From contig CANQQB010000005.1 in NCBI GenBank assembly GCA_947625845.1, forward strand, positions 1 to 64,000: a DNA stretch of 64,000 bases, read 5' to 3'. A program made the translations under genes and the position numbers. The notes under the pieces were generated by a model. The model searched no databases. It was not told the DNA's origin and saw only the letters and a list, made by a program, of their open reading frames with translations. Numbering within the stretch: position 1 is the first letter of the stretch; each line of letters opens with the position of its first letter. The DNA is from an uncultured Oscillospiraceae bacterium (GTDB taxonomy: Bacteria > Bacillota > Clostridia > Oscillospirales > Oscillospiraceae). Positions 9,042 through 20,793 of the stretch are shown in pieces.

Positions 9042-9302
9042 ATGCCCCATATCATTCCTATAAAAGACCTGAAAGACACCGCTTCCATTTCCAGAATGTG
9101 CCAGGAATCCAATGATCCGGTGTATATCACGAAGAACGGCTATGGCGATATGGTCATTATGAGCATGAAAGCCTATGAGGAAAAGATGCTGATGCTGGAT
9201 GTCTATACACGTCTGGCCCAGGCGGAGGACGATATTCACAGCGGGCAGGTCAAGGACGCCCGAACTGCTCTGAAGGCGCTGCGCGAAAAGTACGATGTAT
9301 AA
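9042..9302 (+). CDS. Type II toxin-antitoxin antitoxin, Phd/YefM family
   Basis: MPHIIPIKDLKDTASISRMCQESNDPVYITKNGYGDMVIMSMKAYEEK is typical Phd/YefM. Confidence 0.85.
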   Translation: MPHIIPIKDLKDTASISRMCQESNDPVYITKNGYGDMVIMSMKAYEEKMLMLDVYTRLAQAEDDIHSGQVKDARTALKALREKYDV

Positions 9303-9603
9303 GGTGACAATCAGTGATGCCGCCGAGGGGGACTTGGACGAGATCATCGGGTATATCGCAACTGTGCTTGCCAATCCCCAGGCCGCCGCTTCTTTGGCTG
9401 ACAAAATAGCCGCGTGTTCTGATGATTTGTCGCGTACGCCATATATGTATGGCCAGTGCCTGAATCTGAGATTGCAAGCACTTGGTTACCGGCGGGTCAG
9501 CATCCAGAACTACATCATGGTGTACCGTGTTGACGAGGAACGAAAGACCGTCTATATTCTCCGTTTCTTCTATGGCCCCAGCGACTACGAGCGATTGATC
9601 TGA
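9295..9603 (+). CDS. Type II toxin, RelE/ParE family
   Basis: Start overlaps antitoxin end by 8 nt; MYKVTISDAAEGDLDEIIGYIA...YRRVSIQNYIMVYRVDEERKTVYILRFFYGPSDY. Confidence 0.85.
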   Translation: MYKVTISDAAEGDLDEIIGYIATVLANPQAAASLADKIAACSDDLSRTPYMYGQCLNLRLQALGYRRVSIQNYIMVYRVDEERKTVYILRFFYGPSDYERLI

Positions 9604-9649
9604 CGATGGGAACTCTGAAGGGTGAGCAATGGTTAATGTCTAAGAAATA

Positions 9650-11308
9650 GTGCTAGCTTTGAATAACAAGGGGCGACCTCTCGGTCGCCCCTTGTCGGCT
9701 CTAAACAGGCACACAATGGTACTCGTTCTTAGCGTTTCTTTTTCTCGTATAGGCAGAAGAATATTCTCTCATATCATCTTTGGTAGGAATTGGAATATAG
9801 TCTTCAGGAACAACAAACACAACATATTCACAAGAGATACTGAATGCACCATTTACGATTCTTTTGCCAAGGGGCTGCAAACTGAGATGGCCGACGCGGT
9901 CGCCGACAGGCCCCGTGCCGTTACGGTGGCGCTGTTTGTTGGCAAGGTCATCCAGGACGACAAGGGCAATGAGCAGGTGATCGACCAGGATACCGCTTCT
10001 GCGATCCACTATGACATGATCATCAATGGCTATATTGACCGCAAAGGTATCCTGACCGATAAATATTATGAGGACAAGGCAAACGGAGAGTTGAAAGTAG
10101 CCGAGGAAGTGGCTGATTCTGCCGCATCGGTCATTGAGATCGTGGATTCCGTATACGACGCCCGCAGTACACAACCTGAGAACGCCAGGAGCAACAATGT
10201 GGAGTTGCGCGTGGACGAGGACAAGCTGGCAATCTTCGACATGACCATCTCCGGCATGGGAGCTGAACAGATTGCTACAAAACTGGAGGCCGACAATGTG
10301 CTGACCCCTACCGCCTATTGGATTGCAAAGGGTGTCAGGCGTCCTGGACGGGGGCAAAAGCAGCCGCCAACGCATTGGAGCGGTTCAAGTGTCATCCACA
10401 TTCTCACGGCTCAGGAATACTGTGGTGACATCATCAATTTTAAGACCTACTCCAAGTCCTACAAGCTGAAAAGGCGCATTGATAACGCCCCAGAGAATTG
10501 GGCGATTTTCAAAGACGTACATACCCCTATCATTGAACGTGCGGTGTGGGAGAAGGTGCAGGAAAAGCGCGGCCAGATCCGCAAGCGGAAAAACTCTCAA
10601 GGCCAAGTCAGTATGTTTTCCGGCCTGCTGGTCTGTGCCGACTGCGGCTGCAATCTGCACTACCACTTCAATCAGGGAAACCCGGAGATCAGGTATTTCA
10701 ACTGTTCCAACTATAAGGGCAATCGCGGGACCTGCACTTCGACACATTACATCCGCGTTGACTTTCTGGAACAAGTGGTGCTGGGCGAGATCAGGCGACT
10801 GACGAAGTTTGCCAGCAAGTACGAGACGCTGTTTGCCCAGGCCGTCATGGGCTGTTCCCGGCAAAACGCCGAGACGGAGCGCGAGACGATGAAGAAAGAA
10901 GTTTACGCGCTGCAAGCCAGAAATCGGGAGTTGGATGTGCTGTTTGAAAAGCTCTATGAGGACAACGTGGCAGGCAAGATCACCGACGAGCGATTTGCCC
11001 GCATGAGCCAAAAATACGAGGCGGAGCAACACGACCTGACCGCCAGGATCAAAGAGCTGAAAGACGCTATCAACAAGTCCGGGAATCAATCTGTTACAGC
11101 CGATATGTTCATCTCCACCGTCCGAAAGTACACCCGTGCGAAGAAGCTGACACCCCGTATGCTCAACGAGCTGATCCAGTACATAGAGGTCCATCAAGCC
11201 GAAAAGGTGGATGGCGTGTGGGAACAGAAGCTGACGCTCCACTACAACTGCGTTGGCGTCATCGACATCCCTGCTGAACTGCCCTCCCTTATCCCGATGT
11301 TTCAGTGA
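9650..11308 (+). pseudogene. Chimeric remnant: C-terminal part resembling a type III restriction Res subunit joined in frame to C-terminal part of a large serine recombinase
   Basis: No resolvase catalytic domain; ORF start overlaps a hairpin. Recombinase/zinc-ribbon part recognisable (SGMGAEQIATKLEADNVLTPTAYW...SGLLVCADCGCNLHYHF...YFNCSNYKGNRGTCTSTHYIR). Confidence 0.6.
9667..9694. terminator. Hairpin CAAGGGGCGACC-TCTC-GGTCGCCCCTTG downstream of TA operon
   Basis: Perfect 12-bp stem; no strong T-tract. Confidence 0.5.
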
Positions 11309-11416
11309 ACACCCGGAGGGGAGTCACCGTTACCTATGCACCAAATGCTCTTGTCGCAAATGAGGCAGGCACGTAACAACATCATAATGAAATTCACTCT
11401 GCCTCGCTTTGGACAT

Positions 11417-11466
11417 GAAAAAGCGAGTGTTCTTTCAACATCGTTCAAATGCTGTAAGAACACTCG
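11417..11466 (-). terminator. Rho-independent terminator of tRNA-Leu
   Basis: On minus strand CGAGTGTTCTT...AAGAACACTCG followed by CTTTTTC. Confidence 0.75.
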
Positions 11467-11469
11467 TCA

Positions 11470-11556
11470 TGGTGCGGGGTATGGGACTTGAACCCACACG
11501 TCCTGACGAACACAGGCACCTCAAGCCTGCCTGTCTGCCAATTCCAGCAACCCCGC
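11470..11556 (-). tRNA. tRNA-Leu (GAG) with encoded CCA
   Basis: Reverse complement GCGGGGTTGCTGGAATTGGCAGACAGGCAGGCTTGAGGTGCCTG...GGGTTCAAGTCCCATACCCCGCACCA. Confidence 0.95.
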
Positions 11557-11623
11557 ATACGGTACCGCTGGCACCGCAACATTATAGCATCTTCCGGCCG
11601 TTTGTCAAGGGATTTTTCCCGCG

Positions 11624-14137
<2,514 letters not shown>

Positions 14138-14155
14138 GGTTTTCCCGCTCCCGGC

Positions 14156-16393
14156 TCAGACTACGGTGTGTCTGTATGCTTCCAGCGCGGCCCGGATATC
14201 CTTCAGTTCCTCCGCCGTCTGCCTTTGACCGGTGCGCAGCCTGGCCACGATGGAGCCGCATTTTTCCCCGAAGAAGGCGAACAGTCCCCGCTCGAAGCCC
14301 TCCATGCCGTCCAGCGGCACGCCGTCGGCGTACCCGTCCGACACGGCGAACAGCAGCAGCGCCTGCTGCCAGTCCTCCAACGGCCGGAACCGACCCTGCT
14401 TGAGCGCCTCCATCAGCCGCGCCCCGGCGTCCAGCGCCCGCCTTGTGTCCTCGTCCACGTCGGCGCCGAGCTGGGTGAAGTCCGCCAGCTCCCGGTACTG
14501 AGCCAGCTTTGTGCGCAGACTGGCCGACATCTGCTTCATCAGCTTTGTCTGTGCCGCGCCGCCCACGCGGGACACGGAGAGCCCCACGTTGATGGCCGGC
14601 CGCTGTCCCTCATGGAAAAGCTCGCTCTCCAAAAATATCTGTCCGTCGGTGATGGAGATGACGTTCGTCGGGATGTACGCGGAGATATCCCCGGCCTGTG
14701 TCTCGATGATGGGCAGCGCCGTGATGGACCCGCCGCCAAGAGCGGGGGACAGGTGCGCGGAGCGCTCCAAAAGCCGGGAGTGGAGATAGAAGATATCCCC
14801 CGGATATGCCTCCCGGCCGGACGGCCTGTGCAGCAGCAGGGAAAGCTCCCGGTACGCCACCGCGTGCTTGGAAAGGTCGTCGAACACGATCAGCGCGTCC
14901 CGGCCGGCGTACATGAAATACTCGGCCATAGCCATCCCGGCGAAGGGTGCCAGGTATTGGGTGGCGGCGGAGTCGGACGCTGCGGCCGCCACGATGGTGG
15001 TGTATTCCAGCGCCCCGTACTGAGCCAGACGGGAGCGTATCTCGGCGATGGTGGTCTCCTTCTGGCCGATGGCCACGTACACGCACACGGTATCCTTGCC
15101 CTTCTGGTTGATGATGGCGTCCAGGGCAATGGCGGTCTTGCCGGTCTGCCTGTCGCCGATGATAAGTTCCCGCTGGCCCCGGCCGATGGGCACCAGCGAG
15201 TCGATGGCCTTGAGACCCACGTGCAGGGGCTTGTCCACCGGCGCCCGGTCCAGGATACCGGGGGCACGGCATTCCACCGGCCGCTTTTCGCTGGCGTCTA
15301 TGTACCCCTCGCCATCTACCGGGTCGCCGATGGGGTTCACCACCCGGCCCAGCAGCGCCTCGCCCACCGGCACGGACGCGATGCGCCCTACCCGGCGGAC
15401 GCGGCTGCCGCTCTCGATCGTCTCGTATTCCCCGAACACCACGCAGCCCACCCGTTCCGGCTGGATGTCCAGGACCATGCCCCGCTCGCCCCGGTCGAAC
15501 TCCACCACCTCGCCGTACATGATGTCGATGAGCCCGTCCATCCAGCAGATGCCGTCGGATATCTGCAATACCCGGCCCAGCTGATAGATGTGCAGTTTCG
15601 GCTCGAACGTCCGGGCTTTTTGGGTAAACTCCTGGAGCACCGCGTCCATGATCTCGTCGCCGGTGACGGGAGCGCGGCTGATGCTTTTTTCATAGTGGTA
15701 TAATTCTTCCGCCACGGTGTGGTCATACACCGTGTCCCCGATGCGCAGCCGCACGCCGCCAATGAGCGACGGGTCCTGTAACACCCACAGGCTGGTCCGG
15801 CCGTTCACCGTCTCCAAAAGCCTTGTGGTGGCGTCGTCCACCTTTTTCACCAGCGCCGGGTCCAGGGTATAGGTAGAGGTCAGCGTCACGTACAGCACCC
15901 CGTGATAGCGCAGGTACGCCATATCACCGGCGGTCAGCTTGATATGGGCCAGGATGTCGTCGATCTGCGCCGCCTCTTTGGCCCGTATGCGGCTCAGGTA
16001 CGGCTCTTTGGAGAACGTCTCGGCCACCTTTTCCGTCATGACCTGGAAGAACTTGCGCTTTGTCTTCTGGATCATGATCCGGTGGATCTCGTGGCACTCC
16101 CGCTCGCCGAAGGCCTCGATCTCGGCCACGGCCGCGTCGGCGGTGTCCTGTTCCTGAGCCACCGCGGCACGGGCGGTCTGACCGGCCTTTTCCAGGCGCT
16201 CGTCGCTGACGGCGGCCCGGTCCGGGTCGGGCATGACCGGTGGGGCGGCGTGCTCGATGGCCTCCGCCTCGTCCAGCTGCCGCAGGATACGTGCCCGGCG
16301 GTCGGAGAAGACCCGCCGGAGCGTCTTTCGCCCCGCCAGCGCCAGCACCCCCGCCAGCAGCAGGAAGTTGATGATCACATACTGAATTTCCAT
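14156..16393 (-). CDS. atpA: F0F1 ATP synthase b'-like/delta/alpha fusion protein (745 aa)
   Basis: N-terminal TM helix plus charged coil (MEIQYVIINFLLLAGVLALAGRKTLRRVFSDRRARIL), delta C-terminal motif (VLQDPSLIGGVRLRIGDTVYDHTVAEEL), then full alpha with GDRQTGKTAIALD P-loop, in one uninterrupted ORF. Confidence 0.93.
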   Translation of the reverse strand: MEIQYVIINFLLLAGVLALAGRKTLRRVFSDRRARILRQLDEAEAIEHAAPPVMPDPDRAAVSDERLEKAGQTARAAVAQEQDTADAAVAEIEAFGERECHEIHRIMIQKTKRKFFQVMTEKVAETFSKEPYLSRIRAKEAAQIDDILAHIKLTAGDMAYLRYHGVLYVTLTSTYTLDPALVKKVDDATTRLLETVNGRTSLWVLQDPSLIGGVRLRIGDTVYDHTVAEELYHYEKSISRAPVTGDEIMDAVLQEFTQKARTFEPKLHIYQLGRVLQISDGICWMDGLIDIMYGEVVEFDRGERGMVLDIQPERVGCVVFGEYETIESGSRVRRVGRIASVPVGEALLGRVVNPIGDPVDGEGYIDASEKRPVECRAPGILDRAPVDKPLHVGLKAIDSLVPIGRGQRELIIGDRQTGKTAIALDAIINQKGKDTVCVYVAIGQKETTIAEIRSRLAQYGALEYTTIVAAAASDSAATQYLAPFAGMAMAEYFMYAGRDALIVFDDLSKHAVAYRELSLLLHRPSGREAYPGDIFYLHSRLLERSAHLSPALGGGSITALPIIETQAGDISAYIPTNVISITDGQIFLESELFHEGQRPAINVGLSVSRVGGAAQTKLMKQMSASLRTKLAQYRELADFTQLGADVDEDTRRALDAGARLMEALKQGRFRPLEDWQQALLLFAVSDGYADGVPLDGMEGFERGLFAFFGEKCGSIVARLRTGQRQTAEELKDIRAALEAYRHTVV

Positions 16394-16400
16394 CTTTATG

Positions 16401-16817
16401 TCACTTTGTCAGGCTCTTGGCGAAGGAAACGGCCAGCTCGTCCGCCTGTTCGCTCAGCCGGGTCAGCAGCTTTTCGCAGTCCGCCTCCGCCTTCACGCTG
16501 TACTGGTCCACCTTGCGCAGGCGCGTCTCATTGGCCGCCTTGAGCAGGGCCCGGTGGTCGGCCCGGAGCTTTTCCATCTCGGTTTTCAGCTCCTTTTGCT
16601 GCCTGGTCAGGCGCTGGGCCCGGTGCTTATCCAGCTCGGCGGCGTATTCCGCCTCCATGCACGCGTACTCCGCCTTTTTGGCCGCGGCGTTATCCAGGCG
16701 CTCCCGGCGCTTATCCAGCGTCCGAAGGACCGGCTTGAACAGCAAATTATGCAGTATCGCCACCAGCAGCAAAAAGCATATGACGGTCCACAGCAGGACC
16801 GATATCTGGATGGTCAT
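16401..16817 (-). CDS. atpF: F0F1 ATP synthase subunit b
   Basis: N-terminal TM helix then long charged helix (LFKPVLRTLDKRRERLDNAAAKKAE); position between c and delta/alpha. Confidence 0.9.
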   Translation of the reverse strand: MTIQISVLLWTVICFLLLVAILHNLLFKPVLRTLDKRRERLDNAAAKKAEYACMEAEYAAELDKHRAQRLTRQQKELKTEMEKLRADHRALLKAANETRLRKVDQYSVKAEADCEKLLTRLSEQADELAVSFAKSLTK

Positions 16818-16824
16818 GGCGGCG

Positions 16825-17052
16825 TCAGATCTTGGACACCAGCATGAATGCGATCAGCAGGCCGTAGATGGTCAAAGCCTCCATGAGGGCCAGGGCAACG
16901 ATGAGGGTGGAGCGGATGTCCTTGGCCGCGTCCGGCTGGCGGGCAATGCTCTCCATGGCGCTCCTGGCGGTGATGCCCTGGCCGATGGCCGGAGCGATGG
17001 TGCTGGCGGCGATGGCGATGGCGGCGGCGATGGCGATGATCTCTGATCTCAT
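16825..17052 (-). CDS. atpE: F0F1 ATP synthase subunit c
   Basis: 75 aa; [46 protein letters not shown]. Confidence 0.95.
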   Translation of the reverse strand: MRSEIIAIAAAIAIAASTIAPAIGQGITARSAMESIARQPDAAKDIRSTLIVALALMEALTIYGLLIAFMLVSKI

Positions 17053-17090
17053 GATTCTATATCTCCTTTGTGTTATTCGTTATTCGTGCC

Positions 17091-17765
17091 TTATTCCAAT
17101 TCCGTGGCCTCTTCCAAATAGATGGCCGTGAGCATGGTGAACACCATAGCCTGCAATGCGCAGAACAGCAGGCTCAGCACCATCATCACCAGCGGCACCC
17201 CGATGGGGAAGATGTGGTACAGCTCCTCCGTGACCATCTCCTCGCCGAAGATATTGCCGAAAAGCCGCAGCGCCAATGACGCGGGCTTTATGAACTCGTC
17301 CAGAAGCAGCAGCGGCAGCATGAAGAACATGGGGCTCACGAAGCGCTTGAAGTAGTGCTTTGCCCCCACGCGCAGCCCGGCGACCTGCAAAAACAGGAAC
17401 GTGACGATGCCCAGCCCCGCCGTTACCGACAGGGAGGACGTGGGGGCTTTCAGCCAGGCCGTCTGTCCCACGCCGGGGAACAGCCCGGAGTAGTTGGCGA
17501 AGATGATGAAGATGAACAGCGACGCCAAAAACGCGAAGTATTTCCTGGCCCGCTCCCGGCCCAGGATATCGCTGAAAAACCCGTCCAAATATTCCACGCC
17601 CGTCTCGATCATGTTCTGGAACCGGCCCGGCCGCTCTTTAAGTCCCCGCCGCACCAGCAGGGAGATGACCAGCACGACGGCCAGGATGACCCACATCATG
17701 ACCACCTCGCCGGTCACGTCCAGTATCCCGCCCAGGCGTATCACCACAGGGGAGCTCTCACCCAT
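17091..17765 (-). CDS. atpB: F0F1 ATP synthase subunit a
   Basis: SLALRLFGNIFGEEMV and ALQAMVFTMLTAIYLEEA motifs; start overlaps atpI stop. Confidence 0.95.
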   Translation of the reverse strand: MGESSPVVIRLGGILDVTGEVVMMWVILAVVLVISLLVRRGLKERPGRFQNMIETGVEYLDGFFSDILGRERARKYFAFLASLFIFIIFANYSGLFPGVGQTAWLKAPTSSLSVTAGLGIVTFLFLQVAGLRVGAKHYFKRFVSPMFFMLPLLLLDEFIKPASLALRLFGNIFGEEMVTEELYHIFPIGVPLVMMVLSLLFCALQAMVFTMLTAIYLEEATELE

Positions 17766-18081
17766 CGTCCCGGTCCTCCTTTTCCGGCTTTTCATGCAGC
17801 GCGCCGTTGAGCCGGACCAGCTTTGGCGTGAACCACAGCAGCGGCAGCGTCACGCCCAGGCACCCGCCCGCCAGCAGCCACACCGTGTCCCAGGACGTAT
17901 GGGGGCCCAGGATAAGCAGCGCCGCCAGAAACAATATCTGCACGATCTGTTTTATGCTCTGAAAGACCACGTAGCCCTCCGGCTTTTTTTGCAGCACCCG
18001 CCGGCCGAGCAGGAAACCGGCCCCGGCCAGACCCACGCCCACGGCGAAGGCCAGCAGAGCGCCGACGAGATCGTTTCGCAT
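17758..18081 (-). CDS. AtpI-like small membrane protein of ATP synthase operon
   Basis: Position at operon head; ~107 aa, multiple TM helices. Confidence 0.6.
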   Translation of the reverse strand: MRNDLVGALLAFAVGVGLAGAGFLLGRRVLQKKPEGYVVFQSIKQIVQILFLAALLILGPHTSWDTVWLLAGGCLGVTLPLLWFTPKLVRLNGALHEKPEKEDRDDG

Positions 18082-18169
18082 CAGACACACCCTCTTTTTA
18101 TACAAAAAGGATTATAACACCCGCGGCCGCTTTTGACAAGCTGTGACACGGCGGCGGACGACGGTAGTA

Positions 18170-18212
18170 TGCCAGTCGCGCTCCCGCTTGCGCGGAACCG
18201 CGCGACATGGCA
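18170..18212. repeat. Structured hairpin element (diverged relative of the 43127/52223 repeat)
   Basis: TGCCAGTCGCGCTCCCGCTTGCGCGGAACCGCGCGACATGGCA. Confidence 0.6.
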
Positions 18213-18301
18213 CAAATGACATAAAATGTTGCAAAAAGCGCCCTTGTGTGATATGATTGGCGCGTTGATTATGGGAAACTACCCGCGCGGGAGAGGGACG
18301 G

Positions 18302-19060
18302 ATGAACCTGCAGATCGTGGTGGCCGCGCACAAGAGCTATCGGATGCCGGAGGACCCGGTCTATCTGCCGGTCCAGGCCGGCCGTGCGCTGCATGAGCCC
18401 TTGCCCTGGCAGGGGGACGACACCGGCGACAATATCAGCGCCAAAAACGCCGAATACTGCGAGCTCACGTGCCTTTACTGGGCCTGGAAGAATCTGGACG
18501 CGGACGCCATCGGCCTGTGCCACTACCGGCGGTATTTCGCCGGCCGGCGTTTTGGACCCCGGTGGTCCCGTGTGCTGACGGGCCAGAGGGCCGCGAAGCT
18601 TCTGGAGCGCGCGCCGGTGCTGGTCCCCCGGCCCCGGCGGTACTATATCGAGACGAACTACAGCCAGTACGCCCACGCCCACAACGGCGCGGACCTGGAC
18701 CTTGTGCGGGACATTTTGTCCGCCCAGGGTGCGCGCTGGACGGCGGCGTTTGACGCCGTGATGGCCCGGACCTGGGGCCACCGGTGGAACATGCTGATCA
18801 TGGACCGTGCCACTCTGGACAAGTACTGCGCCTGGCTTTTCGGCGTGCTCTTTGCATTGGAGCGGCGCGTAGACCTTTCCGGCTATGACGCCTATGGCCG
18901 GCGGGTGTTCGGCTTCATCGGGGAGCGGCTTCTGGACGTGTGGCTGGAGGCGGAGAACGTCCCGTACCGCCAGACGCCGCTTGTGAACATGGAGAGCCAG
19001 CACTGGCCCCGGAAGATCGCGGCGTTTCTGCGGCGGAAGTTTGCGAGGGAACATGGATAA
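18302..19060 (+). CDS. DUF4422 glycosyltransferase-like protein
   Basis: LQIVVAAHKSYRMPEDPVYLPVQAG...GDDTGDNISAKNAEYCELTCLYWAWKNLDADAIGLCHYRRYF. Confidence 0.85.
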   Translation: MNLQIVVAAHKSYRMPEDPVYLPVQAGRALHEPLPWQGDDTGDNISAKNAEYCELTCLYWAWKNLDADAIGLCHYRRYFAGRRFGPRWSRVLTGQRAAKLLERAPVLVPRPRRYYIETNYSQYAHAHNGADLDLVRDILSAQGARWTAAFDAVMARTWGHRWNMLIMDRATLDKYCAWLFGVLFALERRVDLSGYDAYGRRVFGFIGERLLDVWLEAENVPYRQTPLVNMESQHWPRKIAAFLRRKFAREHG

Positions 19061-19964
19061 TGGGAAGACGGTCGCCGCCGTGGTGGTGACGCGGGACAGG
19101 CTTGCGCTTTTGCAGGAGTGCGTGGCGCGGCTTCTGGCCCAGAGCCGGCCCTGCGACGTGCTGGTGATAGACAACGCCTCCGTGGACGGCACGGACAAGT
19201 GGCTGGCTCAGTGCGCGGCGCGGGAGCCGCGCGTCCGCTGCCGGCGGCTTGCCAACAACACCGGCGGCGCCGGCGGCTTCAACTGCGGCATGCGCTGGGC
19301 CGTCGAAGAGGGCTGGGATTACGTCTGGCTCATGGACGACGACTGCATGCCCGGCCCGGACGCGCTGGAAAAGCTTTTGGACGCGGACGCGCTGCTGGGC
19401 GGGCCGGAGCATTACGGCTTTGTATCCAGCCTGGTGCTGTGGACGGACGGGAACCCCTGCGTGATGAACCGCCAAAGACCCAGCCGGGAGAGAGCGCCGG
19501 AGGCCTTGGCGCAAAAGGGCGTGGTCCGGGTGGATCAGGCCACGTTTGTGTCGCTTCTTTTCCCGACGGAAACGGTCCGGTCTTTCGGTCTGCCCATCCG
19601 GGAATACTTCATCTGGGGGGACGACATCGAGTACACCCGCCGTATCGCGGTCCGGGGAGGCCGGGCCTGCTATCTGGTCCGGGACAGTCAGGTGACCCAC
19701 GCCATGGCCCGCAACGGCGGCAGCAACGTGGCCACAGACGCGCCGGCCCGTCTGGAGCGCTACCGCATATCCTTCCGCAACGAGAGCTACACATACCGTC
19801 AGGAGGGACTGCGCGGCGTGGCCCACTACCTGGCCCGCTGTGCCCGCAGCGCCTGGTGGATACTGACCCGCGCCCGGAACCACCGCCTGTGGCGGCTTTG
19901 GACCCTGGCGAAGGGTATGGCCCAGGGACTGGTCTTCCGGCCGAAGATCGAGTATATCCGGTAA
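19053..19964 (+). CDS. Glycosyltransferase family 2 protein
   Basis: VAAVVVTRDRLALLQECVARLL...LVIDNASVDGT...NTGGAGGFNCGM...VWLMDDDCMPGPDAL. Confidence 0.9.
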   Translation: MDNGKTVAAVVVTRDRLALLQECVARLLAQSRPCDVLVIDNASVDGTDKWLAQCAAREPRVRCRRLANNTGGAGGFNCGMRWAVEEGWDYVWLMDDDCMPGPDALEKLLDADALLGGPEHYGFVSSLVLWTDGNPCVMNRQRPSRERAPEALAQKGVVRVDQATFVSLLFPTETVRSFGLPIREYFIWGDDIEYTRRIAVRGGRACYLVRDSQVTHAMARNGGSNVATDAPARLERYRISFRNESYTYRQEGLRGVAHYLARCARSAWWILTRARNHRLWRLWTLAKGMAQGLVFRPKIEYIR

Positions 19965-19995
19965 CGGGAAAGTAGTGGGAAGGGGAGACAGCCAT

Positions 19996-20793
19996 TTGGA
20001 CGAACGGGACGACGCTCTGCGCGCCAGGCAGCTTGCTGAGCTGGCCGGGCTTTTGGAGCTTCACCGGGTGTGCCGGGCCAACGGCCTGCGCTATTACCTC
20101 ACCGGCGGCACGCTTTTGGGTGCGGTGCGCCACCGGGGCTTCATCCCCTGGGACGACGATATGGACATCATCGTCCCCCGGCCGGATTTTGACCGGCTCA
20201 TGGACCTGTGCGTGCATGGGCACGCCCTGGGACCGGACTACTACGTCCAGACGGCGGAGACGGACCAGACCTACCCCCACGTCTTTGCCAAGCTGCGCCG
20301 CGGTCCTGTCCGGCCGTACGCCCAGCTCATGGGGCGGGACGAGGGATTTATCGACATCTTCCCCCTGGACAAATGCCCGGACGGCAAAGTACTGGCCCAG
20401 TTTTATTTCGGCTGGCTGCACGTATTGAATAACGCCATTTTATACCACACGGAGGAAGGCTTTGTCTGCACGTTCAGGCATAGATATCTCTTCCCCCTGT
20501 GGCGGCTGATGCGCCGTTTTTCCGTGAAGCGCCTGACGGCCATGCGCGTTTGGCTGCGCCGGACGATGGATAAGCTGTCCAGCGGCAAGCTCTACGCCAA
20601 CGTAGGCGGCATCTACGGCTACCCTCGCGAGGTCTGCCAGGCGGACTGGTTCGCCAGGCCGGCGGAGCTCTCCTTTGAGGGCCATATGCTGTCCGTACCG
20701 GCCGGCTGGGACGGGCTTTTGACGCGCATGTTCGGCGACTATATGACCCCGCCCCCGGAGGAAGAGCGTCACGGCCATTCCCCCATGGGTTGA
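19996..20793 (+). CDS. LicD family protein
   Basis: YYLTGGTLLGAVRHRGFIPWDDDMDIIVPRPDFDRL; TTG start with RBS AGGGGAG proposed. Confidence 0.9.
   Translation: MDERDDALRARQLAELAGLLELHRVCRANGLRYYLTGGTLLGAVRHRGFIPWDDDMDIIVPRPDFDRLMDLCVHGHALGPDYYVQTAETDQTYPHVFAKLRRGPVRPYAQLMGRDEGFIDIFPLDKCPDGKVLAQFYFGWLHVLNNAILYHTEEGFVCTFRHRYLFPLWRLMRRFSVKRLTAMRVWLRRTMDKLSSGKLYANVGGIYGYPREVCQADWFARPAELSFEGHMLSVPAGWDGLLTRMFGDYMTPPPEEERHGHSPMG

Noticed and set aside
9650-9860. Authentic N-terminus of the recombinase ORF
   Set aside because: First about 70 codons overlap a hairpin and have no resolvase motif; start is likely an artefact of open frame.
16825-17052. Na+-dependent ATP synthase
   Set aside because: Carboxylate is followed by A-L rather than S/T-T.
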